Origin: Paraferrimonas sedimenticola
GTDB taxonomy: Bacteria > Pseudomonadota > Gammaproteobacteria > Enterobacterales > Shewanellaceae
Reading direction: 5' to 3'
Assembly (NCBI RefSeq): GCF_002282855.1
Contig: NZ_NRIR01000004.1
Span: 62,001 to 126,000 of the forward strand
DNA: 64,000 nucleotides
The notes beneath the pieces were generated by a model that saw nothing but the letters and a program-made list of their open reading frames with translations, had not been told where the DNA came from and made no database searches. The position numbers and the translations under genes were made by a program. Below are positions 19,375 through 27,808 of this stretch, one piece after another. Position 1 is the first letter of the stretch. Each line of letters starts with the position of its first letter.

Positions 19375-20028
19375 ATGACCCAAGACGAAAAGAAAAAAGC
19401 AGCAGGCTGGGCTGCGTTGGAATACGTAAAACCTGGCACCATTGTTGGCGTTGGCACAGGCTCAACTGTGAACCACTTCATTGACGCCTTGGGTAGCATC
19501 AAAGAGAAAATCGATGGCGCGGTATCAAGCTCTGAAGCCTCAACCGAAAAGCTTAAGTCACTGGGCATCGACGTGTTTGATTTAAACGAAGTCGACAGCT
19601 TGTCGGTGTACGTTGATGGCGCTGATGAAATCAATCCGCAAAACCACATGATCAAAGGCGGCGGTGCAGCACTGACTCGCGAAAAGATTGTGGCGGCAGT
19701 TGCTGAGAAGTTTATCTGCATCGTGGACGACACTAAAGAAGTGGACGTTCTGGGCGAATTCCCACTGCCAGTAGAAGTGATTCCAATGGCGCGTTCTTAC
19801 GTGGCACGTCAGCTGTTGAAAATGGGCGGAGATCCTGTTTACCGCGAAGGCTGCATCACTGACAACGGCAATGTGATCCTTGACGTGTACGGTCTGAAAA
19901 TTACCGATCCAGTAGCACTTGAGACTCAAATCAATGCGATTGTGGGTGTTGTTACCAACGGTTTGTTTGCCGATCGCGGTGCCGATGCGCTGCTAATTGG
20001 CGCTGAGTCTGGGGTCATTAAAAAGTAA
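19375..20028 (+). CDS. rpiA: Ribose-5-phosphate isomerase A
   Basis: A 217-residue isomerase interconverting ribose 5-phosphate and ribulose 5-phosphate. Active-site segments are visible: [39 protein letters not shown] and [22 protein letters not shown]. The length equals that of E. coli RpiA within two residues. The ribosome site is AAGGATCGAG. In E. coli serA is adjacent; here 7.8 kb of other genes intervene. Confidence 0.97.
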   Translation: MTQDEKKKAAGWAALEYVKPGTIVGVGTGSTVNHFIDALGSIKEKIDGAVSSSEASTEKLKSLGIDVFDLNEVDSLSVYVDGADEINPQNHMIKGGGAALTREKIVAAVAEKFICIVDDTKEVDVLGEFPLPVEVIPMARSYVARQLLKMGGDPVYREGCITDNGNVILDVYGLKITDPVALETQINAIVGVVTNGLFADRGADALLIGAESGVIKK

Positions 20029-20031
20029 GCT

Positions 20032-21831
20032 TTGCAGCTTTTTCACGACGTCCTATACGCAGTAGCCCAGGTGCGGCGCAGCGCCATTGCGCTACTGCGT
20101 TTTCAGTTAGTTTATAAGACACTCCTTTTGGTAGTGTTGACCCCGCTCGCCGCCAGTTTGGGTGGTATTGGCCTTAGCCTAATTAGTCCTGCAGACTTGG
20201 CCAACTTCAAACTAGTTAACTTCCTGCTCTCCCCTTTGGGCTTTGTTTCTATCTTTGTACTGCTAGCCGCGGCTTTGACCTCGTATCACCTCGAGCACGC
20301 CGGTATGCTGTTTTTATTAGCCACAGACAAAGGCAAAAGTCGCGGTAAGAACTGGCAACACTCGATTCAACAGATAGTTCGCCATAGCTATCCGCTGCTC
20401 AAAGTCTCAGTGCTGCAGGCCGCCTCCACCATGACTCTTATCGCGCCGCTGCTGTTAATTGGCTTGGGGCTATACCACTGGCTGCTCACCGAATACGACA
20501 TTAACTACTACCTGAGCGAGCTCCCTGGTGAATTTGTACTGGCGGTTGGCTTACTAGGACTGGCTAGCATCGCGGCGCTCATCGCACTTGGCGTCTGGTT
20601 AATCAACTGGCAGCTTGCTTTGCCTTTAATGCTGTTTGAAGGCATGGCCGTAAAGCCGGCAATGAAAGAAAGTCGCAATCGCCTGCACGGAAACCGTCAC
20701 CAACTGTTTATCTATTTGTTGTTATGGCAAGGCTTGCGATTGGGGTTTGCGATTCCACTGTTAGCCTTGACCACTTGGGCGGTGGATATTCTAGTTCCGC
20801 TTTTGCCCACTGATTTTGATGCAGCCTTACCCTGGCTTGTGGGTGCTTTGCTGCTAGTCACTCTCGCCGTGATATTTATCTCCGGCATCGATTCGCTGTT
20901 GCTGGCCATGGTGACCATGCGGGTCTATCAAATCGCCACACCCGGTCGGCTTAAACTCGGTCAAGACACTCCGCGGCATTTACCTTGGTGGTTTAAAGCC
21001 GGTTTCTTAGGCGTACTATTCTTACTGGTAGCCGATAACTACTATTTGGCCAGCCACTACTTCCCCAAACAAGAGGTAACCCTCACAGCTCATCGCGCAG
21101 GCGGCTTTAGCCAAGTGGAGAACACCTTGGCCGGGCTTGAAAGCGCCATTGAAAGCGGTGCTGAGTTGGCAGAAATTGACGTACAGCTCACCGCCGATGG
21201 ACGTGTGGTAGTGATCCACGACCGGGATTTGATGCGCTTGGCCGGCGAGCCTATGGTGGTGTCGCAGAGCCCGTTGGCACAATTAGCCTCAGTGCCGCTA
21301 TTCTCAAAGAATGGCCAACCCCAGCCTTATTTGGCTAGTTTGGACGAGTTTCTCGGCGCAGCCAAAGACCGAATCCGGCTTAACATTGAGCTCAAGCATT
21401 TCGGGCCATTATCACCCAAGTTGGTACCCGCTGTGCTTGCAGCCATTGAGTCAGCCAGGATGGCCGATCAGGTGGTTATCAGTTCCTTGTCGCAAAACGC
21501 CTTGCGCCAAGTGCGCGCTCAAAATCAAAGCATTCCATTGGGGCTAATTGTCACCGCTAGTCTCGGCAGCCAAAACCTCGAGGGTTTTGATTTTGTGGCG
21601 GTCAACCAAGGCCAGTTGGATAGCGCTAGTGTGGTGGCCTACAAACAGCAGGGTCTGGAAGTACACGTTTGGACGGTTAACACTCAGGTCAATGCCAAGC
21701 GCGCCATGTTGCTGGGCGCCGATTCGCTTATCAGCGACGAGCTTGGCGCGATCCGTGAAGCAATAGACGCTTACAACCAACTTTCAGAAGCGGAGATTAT
21801 TTTACGGAGAGTGCACCAACTGCTGCGCTAG
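20032..21831 (+). CDS. Membrane-anchored glycerophosphodiester phosphodiesterase
   Basis: A 599-residue two-domain protein. Residues 1-345 carry about eight hydrophobic segments of the GPDPase membrane domain. Residues about 348-590 are a complete GDPD catalytic domain with His354-Arg355, Glu363, Glu381 and Asp383 (EIDVQLTADG), His396-Asp397 (VVIHD) and NIELKH. It should hydrolyse glycerophosphodiesters to glycerol 3-phosphate and alcohol, probably on the outer face of the inner membrane. The start is a TTG three bases after the rpiA stop without a clear ribosome site, suggesting coupling to rpiA translation. Confidence 0.85.
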   Translation: MQLFHDVLYAVAQVRRSAIALLRFQLVYKTLLLVVLTPLAASLGGIGLSLISPADLANFKLVNFLLSPLGFVSIFVLLAAALTSYHLEHAGMLFLLATDKGKSRGKNWQHSIQQIVRHSYPLLKVSVLQAASTMTLIAPLLLIGLGLYHWLLTEYDINYYLSELPGEFVLAVGLLGLASIAALIALGVWLINWQLALPLMLFEGMAVKPAMKESRNRLHGNRHQLFIYLLLWQGLRLGFAIPLLALTTWAVDILVPLLPTDFDAALPWLVGALLLVTLAVIFISGIDSLLLAMVTMRVYQIATPGRLKLGQDTPRHLPWWFKAGFLGVLFLLVADNYYLASHYFPKQEVTLTAHRAGGFSQVENTLAGLESAIESGAELAEIDVQLTADGRVVVIHDRDLMRLAGEPMVVSQSPLAQLASVPLFSKNGQPQPYLASLDEFLGAAKDRIRLNIELKHFGPLSPKLVPAVLAAIESARMADQVVISSLSQNALRQVRAQNQSIPLGLIVTASLGSQNLEGFDFVAVNQGQLDSASVVAYKQQGLEVHVWTVNTQVNAKRAMLLGADSLISDELGAIREAIDAYNQLSEAEIILRRVHQLLR

Positions 21832-21911
21832 CTGATCTTTTCTGACACCTCACTCGTTAATCAGGCAATCCTTTGTTAACTTAAACTGACTTTATGCCGA
21901 GGGAACCTGTC

Positions 21912-22460
21912 ATGAAAACTTTGTCTTTACTCGCTCTAACACTAGGACTTGCTAGCACGTCTGCCATCGCAAGTGAGTGTGCTGAGGTGTTTAACACCGA
22001 ATACCCAAAACTGCACTCGAATAAAACCATCGACATGTGTGCCGAGACTGCCGGTAAGGCCGTACTCGTAGTCAACACCGCCAGTCACTGCGGCTTCACC
22101 CCGCAATTCAAAGAACTGCAAGCGGTCTACAGCCAGTACAAAGACAAGGGCCTCACAGTGGTAGGTTTCCCATCAGACGACTTCTTTCAAGAAGACGATG
22201 ATCAAGCCAAGACCGCTGAGGTTTGCTACATCAACTACGGTGTGAAATTTGCCATGACTCAGCCAGTGGCTGTGCGCGGCTCAGATGCCATTCCACTGTT
22301 CAAGAATCTTGCTGACCAAGCGGATGACGCGCCAAACTGGAACTTCCACAAGTATCTAGTAGACCAAAACGGTAAGGTCATTGGCTCGTGGGGCTCACGC
22401 ACAAAACCTGACAGCGACGAGATCATCAGCGCCATTGAGAATACTATCGCTATGCCTTAA
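21912..22460 (+). CDS. Exported glutathione-peroxidase family protein
   Basis: A 182-residue protein starting MKTLSLLALTLGLASTSAIA, a cleavable signal peptide, with GAGGGA before the ATG at 21912. The peroxidatic Cys60 is in VNTASHCGFTPQFKEL, Cys105 matches the resolving Cys of thioredoxin-type members, and Trp143-Asn144 lie in PNWNFHKYLV. Oddity: the conserved FPCNQFG segment that supplies the tetrad Gln reads FPSDDFF (87-93). Extra Cys23 and Cys43 near the mature N-terminus might form a disulfide. Predicted periplasmic peroxide reduction; the electron donor is unknown. Confidence 0.85.
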   Translation: MKTLSLLALTLGLASTSAIASECAEVFNTEYPKLHSNKTIDMCAETAGKAVLVVNTASHCGFTPQFKELQAVYSQYKDKGLTVVGFPSDDFFQEDDDQAKTAEVCYINYGVKFAMTQPVAVRGSDAIPLFKNLADQADDAPNWNFHKYLVDQNGKVIGSWGSRTKPDSDEIISAIENTIAMP

Positions 22461-22487
22461 GGTCCTGAAAATGGGCTAAAATAACCG

Positions 22488-22512
22488 AGGCAGCAATGAC
22501 GCTGCCTTTTTT
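22488..22512 (+). terminator. Terminator after the glutathione peroxidase gene
   Basis: A perfect 7-bp stem AGGCAGC/GCTGCCT with loop AATGAC, followed by six T. It ends 13 bases before the next start codon, isolating the two genes. Confidence 0.85.
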
Positions 22513-22524
22513 ATCTAAGGAAAG

Positions 22525-23580
22525 ATGATGAACACTAGGATGGCCTCGCTGCTTATCGTAGTACTGGCATGCGTCCCAACCGCGGCGCAAGCGTTGGATC
22601 AGACACAGTTGTTTGTGGGTAGTTACCAGCCCTCCAAACTGCTTGAATACCGCCAAATCAAAGAAACCCGCCGACAACACCAGTTCGACCAAGAAGGTTG
22701 GGCGCTTGTCAGTTACGACCTCAATGCCGAAGGCAAGGTCACACGCGCGGAAATTTACGACTCTATCGGTCTTCGATGGCTAGAGCGGGCGGCACTAAAG
22801 CGAGTCCAATCCTCAGTGTATCAAGCGGCTGAACTCAACGGGCGCGCCGTTGACTCTACTAACTTAGTGCAATTAGTACTGTTTAACAGTCGGCCCGGAC
22901 ACGCTCCTCGACCATCCAAGACATTCAATACTCTCTATCAGAAAAGCTACGATGCGCTTTATAGCGACGATAGCAATGCCCGCTCCGTGATTTACCAAGA
23001 GCTTGCTCAATATCAACCCACCAACTTCAACGAAAATAATCGTCGTACTTACCTACAAGCCGCCTACTACACAGAACTGCAAGATTGGCTAAAGGTCTAC
23101 GAGTTGAGAAGGCTGTTGGTCAACAATTACCGGGATGCCCTGAATGGCCGACAAAGCTTATTTAACCGGTTGGAGTTCGTCGCAGTTGCGGTTGAACTTG
23201 GGCACCTTAGACAAGCCCAGAGGGTTCTGCAGTTAGTTGAAGAACAGCCGGAATACAAAGGCCAACCTCAAGACTCGCCAACCAGAGCATTTGTCGAAGA
23301 ACTCAAGACAGAAATTCTGGACCTCGAACAGCAGGAGGCTCCAATACAGGTGTTGCATCGACTTAGCGCCAATCGCAGCTGGTACCATAAGCCAGTGCGC
23401 GAACAATTCGAAGTGGTTGTTCACCAAGGTGAAATCGCCTGGTTAATCTTCAACTGCGGCGATAAGGCGTACAAATACAACTTTGTTTACAATTTCCGCT
23501 ACTCAATGCCTGCAGGCAACAACTGCGGCATCACTGTTAAAGCAGACTCCGATGCAGAGCTCACACTTATCGAGTACTGA
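22525..23580 (+). CDS. Periplasmic protein with TonB_C-like domain, paralogue 1
   Basis: A 351-residue exported protein; the signal peptide ends near AAQA (residue 23). Residues about 50-115 resemble the TonB C-terminal domain (EGWALVSYDLNAEGKVTRAE, then ERAALKRVQSSVYQ). The middle, about 130-280, is helical and could be TPR-like. The C-terminus (about 285-351) is a beta-rich module with two Cys (IFNCGDK, GNNCGI). No transmembrane anchor or proline-rich arm follows the signal peptide, so it cannot act as a normal TonB. It shares its whole layout with the next gene. Function unknown; a periplasmic binding role is possible. Confidence 0.75.
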   Translation: MMNTRMASLLIVVLACVPTAAQALDQTQLFVGSYQPSKLLEYRQIKETRRQHQFDQEGWALVSYDLNAEGKVTRAEIYDSIGLRWLERAALKRVQSSVYQAAELNGRAVDSTNLVQLVLFNSRPGHAPRPSKTFNTLYQKSYDALYSDDSNARSVIYQELAQYQPTNFNENNRRTYLQAAYYTELQDWLKVYELRRLLVNNYRDALNGRQSLFNRLEFVAVAVELGHLRQAQRVLQLVEEQPEYKGQPQDSPTRAFVEELKTEILDLEQQEAPIQVLHRLSANRSWYHKPVREQFEVVVHQGEIAWLIFNCGDKAYKYNFVYNFRYSMPAGNNCGITVKADSDAELTLIEY

Positions 23581-23696
23581 GTTAATTAATTGTTATGGCT
23601 CGCAACTTTTTCATCGCAAGTTTGCTATCAACTCAATGCGCGGGATAATGACGCGGTCTCTTAGTTCCCCATAAAACTACATACAAAGGAACTCGT

Positions 23697-24791
23697 ATGC
23701 GTCATCTTACTTTTATTGGGTCAGCTGTGCTGAGCGGTTTGTTGTCCCTTCCCCTTTTGGCCGCAAGTGATTGGGAATATCGCTGGCTCGACGACGACAT
23801 TCAAAAACGAAAACTGAAAAAAGAACCAGACTCGCAGGCACTGCTGAAAACACCAATGCCGGTAATTGAGCAAGTTCAGCCATCTCACAAGAAAGGCGCC
23901 TCCAATTCGGGGCAAGAAGGTTGGGCCCGAGTTAGCTTTAGTATCGACCCACAAGGCAAAGTGATTGCCCCTAAGCTAGTTGACTCGTCGGGACAAGCTT
24001 GGGCAGAAGAGTCTTTAATGAAAGTGATTGAGCAATGGCGCTTTAAGCCTTGGGAGAGTCATGACAACAGCATTAACATACGCAATGTGTTGACCTACGA
24101 GTTCTTCGTAACCCCACGCCCTAAAGAGCCGCGTGATGGCTTTAAGGCGCTGTTTGTCAAAGCCGCTGAGGCCGTTGAAGCTGGAAATCCTAAAGTTGCC
24201 CGCCAGTACTTGGAAAAAATCGTGCAACGCGGTCGCACCAATTTGTTCGAGGACGCCTATTTCCGTTTGTTGAGCGCCAATGTTGCCATGCTCGAAGGCG
24301 ATGAAACTACCGAGCTGTATTACCGCACCAGTTACTTGGATAACTATCAGCAGTATTTACACGTCAACAAATACCAATTTAACCAAGCCAGGATCATCGA
24401 GTTAGCCGCGAGAGCTGGCAAATACCAATTGGTATTGGACACTTACGAAGAGTTTGCGGGTAAGAAAGTAGAATCCACTTTAGCTAGCACCATCAACACC
24501 TACGTTAATGGCGTCGCTCAGCAACTCAATAGCGGCGCTTCTTGGGCAGCAGCCGGACAAATTGGCAACCAGGGTTATTGGAACCACAAGCTGTTCCGCC
24601 ATCATTTCAGCCTACTTCCAGAGCATGGTGAAATTACTCGATTAGAGATTCACTGTGATAATCATCGCCAAGAGTTGAGTTACAAGGCCGAACAGATTCA
24701 CTTCGCACCTGTGGAGTGGGGACAGTGCGAACTTTGGGTACTAGGAAAAGAGAATACTCAATTTCATCTGATTGAAGTGGGGTCGAGTTAA
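23697..24791 (+). CDS. Periplasmic protein with TonB_C-like domain, paralogue 2
   Basis: A 364-residue exported protein, signal peptide ending near LLAA (residue 23). It has the same three parts as the upstream gene: a TonB_C-like domain (EGWARVSFSIDPQGKVIAPK, VIEQWRFKPWE), a helical centre with GNPKVARQYLEKIVQ, and a C-terminal module with a Cys pair (IHCDNH, WGQCEL). Its TonB_C part is closer to the canonical W-R-F/Y-P ending than its paralogue. Start supported by AAAGGAACTCGT. Function unknown. Confidence 0.75.
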   Translation: MRHLTFIGSAVLSGLLSLPLLAASDWEYRWLDDDIQKRKLKKEPDSQALLKTPMPVIEQVQPSHKKGASNSGQEGWARVSFSIDPQGKVIAPKLVDSSGQAWAEESLMKVIEQWRFKPWESHDNSINIRNVLTYEFFVTPRPKEPRDGFKALFVKAAEAVEAGNPKVARQYLEKIVQRGRTNLFEDAYFRLLSANVAMLEGDETTELYYRTSYLDNYQQYLHVNKYQFNQARIIELAARAGKYQLVLDTYEEFAGKKVESTLASTINTYVNGVAQQLNSGASWAAAGQIGNQGYWNHKLFRHHFSLLPEHGEITRLEIHCDNHRQELSYKAEQIHFAPVEWGQCELWVLGKENTQFHLIEVGSS

Positions 24792-24796
24792 CCCAC

Positions 24797-24845
24797 TTGC
24801 CAGCGTTCAAAAATCCACCTATATTAAACCGACTAGTCAGTCGGT
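24797..24845 (+). promoter_or_regulatory. Promoter and TetR-type operator of the aldehyde dehydrogenase operon
   Basis: TTGCCA (24797-24802), a 17-base spacer and TATATT (24820-24825) form a good promoter. Three bases after the -10 lies the inverted repeat ACCGACTAGTCAGTCGGT (24828-24845), which would cover the transcription start. A run of T follows, so the same element may also end transcription from the upstream gene. The TetR gene in this operon is the likely binding protein (inference). Confidence 0.65.
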
Positions 24846-24876
24846 TTTTTTTAGAATAAGACGTGGAGAAATTACA

Positions 24877-26310
24877 ATGACTCAGGCTGTCACCCCGCTA
24901 ACCATAGATCCCAAAGCCGAGATGCAAGCCCAACTGGACGCCCAAAAAGCGGCGTTTCGAGCCAACCCCTACCCGAGTTTGCAAGAGCGACTAAAGCAAC
25001 TGAGTCAGCTCAAAGAGGCGATCGCCAAGCACAAAACTAATCTGACTGAAGCGATTAGCAAAGACTTTGGCCACCGCTCTGCTGAAGACACCATGCTGGG
25101 TGATATTTTGCCAACCATGACCAGTTTGGATTACACCCGCAAACGGCTAAAGAAATGGATGAAACCTTCTAAGCGCAGCGCAGGTATGCTGCTGTCTCCA
25201 GCCAGCGTTCGAGTTGAGTACCAACCGCTAGGGGTGATTGGCAATATTGTCCCTTGGAACTTCCCGATCATGTTGGCCTTAGTGCCAGTAATTACCGCGC
25301 TGGCAGCGGGTAACCGCATCATGCTGAAGCTATCCGAGTTCACCCCAAACACCAACCAAGCGTTGCAAGGTTTGCTGTCTGAAGTATTCGACACCGACAC
25401 AGTCGCCATTTTTGAGGGCGAGGCCGATGTAGCGGCGGCATTTTCACAACTGCCATTTGACCATCTGCTGTTCACCGGCTCGACCAATGTTGGCAAGCAC
25501 GTAATGCGCGCTGCCGCGGATAACTTGACGCCAGTGACGCTAGAGCTGGGCGGTAAATCCCCAACGGTTATTGCTCCGGACATGGACATAGACACAGCGG
25601 TTCAACGTCTTATCTATGGTAAGTGTCTGAATGCCGGTCAAATTTGCGTTAGCCCAGATTACGTATTGCTGCCACGAGACAAGCAAGAGGCCTTCATCGA
25701 AGCCTACAAAAAGCGCTTTAACGCCATGTACCCGGATTTCGCCAACAACCCAGATTACACGCACGTGATTAACGAACGCCAGTTCAATCGCATCATGGAG
25801 TGGATTGATGACGCTAAGGCCAAAGGGGCTAGCGTAGTGAGTGCCAGCGACGACGGCATTGATACTGACAGTCGCAAAATGCCGACTCAACTGGTGACCA
25901 ATGTGTCGAGCACCATGACACTGATGCAAGAGGAGATCTTTGGTCCTGTACTGCCAGTGGTACCTTACGATTCTCTGGATGAAGCCATCACCTACATCAA
26001 CGACCGCGACCGACCTTTGGCGCTGTACATCATGAGCTTTGACAAAGACACGCAAACCAAGCTTTTACAGCAAACTCACTCTGGTGGTGTGTGCATCAAT
26101 GACACTGTGATGCACGTAGCGGCCGAAGATGCGCCGTTTGGTGGCGTGGGTCCATCAGGTATGGGTCACTACCACGGCGAGGAAGGCTTTAAGACCTTCT
26201 CCAAAGCCAAGACAGTATTAAGTCAAAGTCGCTTGTATACCGCCAAGTTGGTGCATCCTCCTTACAAGGGGCCGATCCACAAGATACTGGCTAAGTTGTT
26301 TGTTGGCTAA
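24877..26310 (+). CDS. Coniferyl-aldehyde-dehydrogenase-type NAD(P)-dependent aldehyde dehydrogenase
   Basis: A 477-residue aldehyde dehydrogenase starting MTQAVTPLTIDPK behind GGAGAAATTACA; a frame open further upstream runs into the promoter and is not used. Motifs are VIGNIVPWNFPIML, FTGSTNVGKHVM, VTLELGGKSP and the catalytic-Cys segment NAGQICVSPDYVL. The short C-terminal end with PYKGPIHKILAKLF is typical of the CALDH/class 3-like group that can be membrane associated. Physiological substrates may be medium or long-chain or aromatic aldehydes. It is followed after three bases by a TetR gene. Confidence 0.88.
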   Translation: MTQAVTPLTIDPKAEMQAQLDAQKAAFRANPYPSLQERLKQLSQLKEAIAKHKTNLTEAISKDFGHRSAEDTMLGDILPTMTSLDYTRKRLKKWMKPSKRSAGMLLSPASVRVEYQPLGVIGNIVPWNFPIMLALVPVITALAAGNRIMLKLSEFTPNTNQALQGLLSEVFDTDTVAIFEGEADVAAAFSQLPFDHLLFTGSTNVGKHVMRAAADNLTPVTLELGGKSPTVIAPDMDIDTAVQRLIYGKCLNAGQICVSPDYVLLPRDKQEAFIEAYKKRFNAMYPDFANNPDYTHVINERQFNRIMEWIDDAKAKGASVVSASDDGIDTDSRKMPTQLVTNVSSTMTLMQEEIFGPVLPVVPYDSLDEAITYINDRDRPLALYIMSFDKDTQTKLLQQTHSGGVCINDTVMHVAAEDAPFGGVGPSGMGHYHGEEGFKTFSKAKTVLSQSRLYTAKLVHPPYKGPIHKILAKLFVG

Positions 26311-26313
26311 GCC

Positions 26314-26904
26314 ATGAGTCGTAAATCTACCAAGCGAGATGCCATTTTGGACGCGGCCCTCAAACTCTTTGTTGAACAGGGGTTTGAGGCCACCTCCACC
26401 GCATCGGTTGCGCGCGCCGCTGAAGTGGCCACTGGAACTCTGTTTCACCACTTTGCCAACAAACAAGAACTGCTCGACCAACTCTATTTGCAAGTCAAAG
26501 AGGACATGGCCAGCATTCTCGCTCAATCGGTACAGGGCGCAGCGCCACCAAGCAGCGCGGTCGAGTATCGCGCCTTGGTTGAGTCGGTTTGGAAGCAATC
26601 CATAGAAACAGCGCTGGCCAATCCTTTAAAAACGCGTTTTTTCTATCGTTTTTTTAAAGGCCACGAGGTGTCAGACAGCATCAATCAGCAAGCCATTGAC
26701 CAGGCCATCGGCTTGATTGGCGAGCTTCTACAACTTGGCCAAGGACATCTGACGCATGCGCCATTGCCCTTGATGGCTCACATGAGCCACAGCCAATTTT
26801 TAGCGGCTACCGAGTACTTCATGGCTAACCCTGAGCTCTGGCATCAGGCAAAGCACAGGGACGCCGCCTTTCAATTGATGTGGAAGGGCATAAGCGTTAG
26901 CTAG
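26314..26904 (+). CDS. TetR/AcrR family regulator of the aldehyde dehydrogenase operon
   Basis: A 196-residue repressor. The helix-turn-helix spans about residues 8-54: AILDAALKLFVEQGFEATST, then VARAAEVATGTLFHHFANKQEL. The rest is a helical ligand domain without obvious specificity. It is the second gene of an operon with the aldehyde dehydrogenase, whose promoter carries a palindrome that would suit autoregulation. Its 3' end overlaps the convergent regulator gene by eight bases. Confidence 0.88.
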   Translation: MSRKSTKRDAILDAALKLFVEQGFEATSTASVARAAEVATGTLFHHFANKQELLDQLYLQVKEDMASILAQSVQGAAPPSSAVEYRALVESVWKQSIETALANPLKTRFFYRFFKGHEVSDSINQQAIDQAIGLIGELLQLGQGHLTHAPLPLMAHMSHSQFLAATEYFMANPELWHQAKHRDAAFQLMWKGISVS

Positions 26905-27583
26905 CTTCCGCTAACAAACGCTTATGCCGCGACGCCCACTCGTGCAAATCGATGCGACTGCGCGCATCGATTTTTCGATACAGTGCCGAGATGTGTGACT
27001 TGACCGTGTGCTCGCTGATGTAAAGCGAGCGTGCGATTTCTTTGTTACGCGCACCTTGGTGAATCATCATTAGTACCCGCACCTCTTTGTTGGTTAGCGC
27101 TTGCACCTTCTCCAGCGATTGCGGCCCAACCTCGATAGAGCCTTGCTCCTTGATTAATTGCTGGCACAGCTCTCCCACCACGTGGCTGGAAAACCACAAC
27201 TCTCCGGCCAACATTTTCGACAAACCCACTAACAGCCGCTCCAGCGAATGATGGTCATAGTAAATCCCCTGCAACCCCATCATTAGCGCCACCCGCTCGT
27301 TAACACTGTTCTTCGGCGCTTGGTACAAGGCCACTCGCGCCTCAGCGACGTCAGGCGTTTGCGCCAGCAACTCGGCCGCTTGCGGGGGGATACCGTTATC
27401 AAAGGGAAACGCCGCGCGACAACTGAGCAATACCAGTACAGAGTTATCTTGGTGTTCTTGCCAGGGGAGCGAACGCCAGTGAGGAGCGATTGCAATTCGA
27501 TAGCCGGCGCGCCGCGCTACTGCCGTTAGCGTGCAAGCTTGAGCGTTGGGTTGAACCAGAAATAGGGATTTTTGTGAGTGCAT
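26897..27583 (-). CDS. LuxR-type regulator, CsgD/VpsT-like
   Basis: A 228-residue protein; the start at 27583 (MHSQKSLFLVQPN) has AAGGAATTG before it. The C-terminal 65 residues are a LuxR helix-turn-helix: ALTNKEVRVLMMIHQGARNK, then EIARSLYISEHTVKSHISAL. The N-terminal half is a diverged receiver-like domain that lacks the usual Asp phosphorylation site in a recognisable context. Together with the spacing this resembles CsgD and VpsT, regulators of biofilm matrix. The target genes are not in the window; serA is divergent from it. Confidence 0.8.
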   Translation of the reverse strand: MHSQKSLFLVQPNAQACTLTAVARRAGYRIAIAPHWRSLPWQEHQDNSVLVLLSCRAAFPFDNGIPPQAAELLAQTPDVAEARVALYQAPKNSVNERVALMMGLQGIYYDHHSLERLLVGLSKMLAGELWFSSHVVGELCQQLIKEQGSIEVGPQSLEKVQALTNKEVRVLMMIHQGARNKEIARSLYISEHTVKSHISALYRKIDARSRIDLHEWASRHKRLLAEAS

Positions 27584-27808
27584 GGCAATTCCTTTGCGTG
27601 ATACACATTCCATCGTGTAACTAGGGTATAGCTAACAAATCCCAGTATCGCCAATTCGCCCTCAGCCAAAGGTATGACTCAAGCGGCACTAGTTGAAAAT
27701 AAATCCCATACAAAGCGGCGAAACGCACTTACAAAGCTTGGGTTTTTTGATACTTTTGAGGCTTCGAAATACCGAATAAAAAAGCCAATTAACAACAAGG
27801 GAAAATCC

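Noticed and set aside
24828-24852. Simple terminator only
   Set aside because: The stem and T run fit a terminator, but its position three bases after a good -10 box makes an operator the better primary call; both roles may hold.
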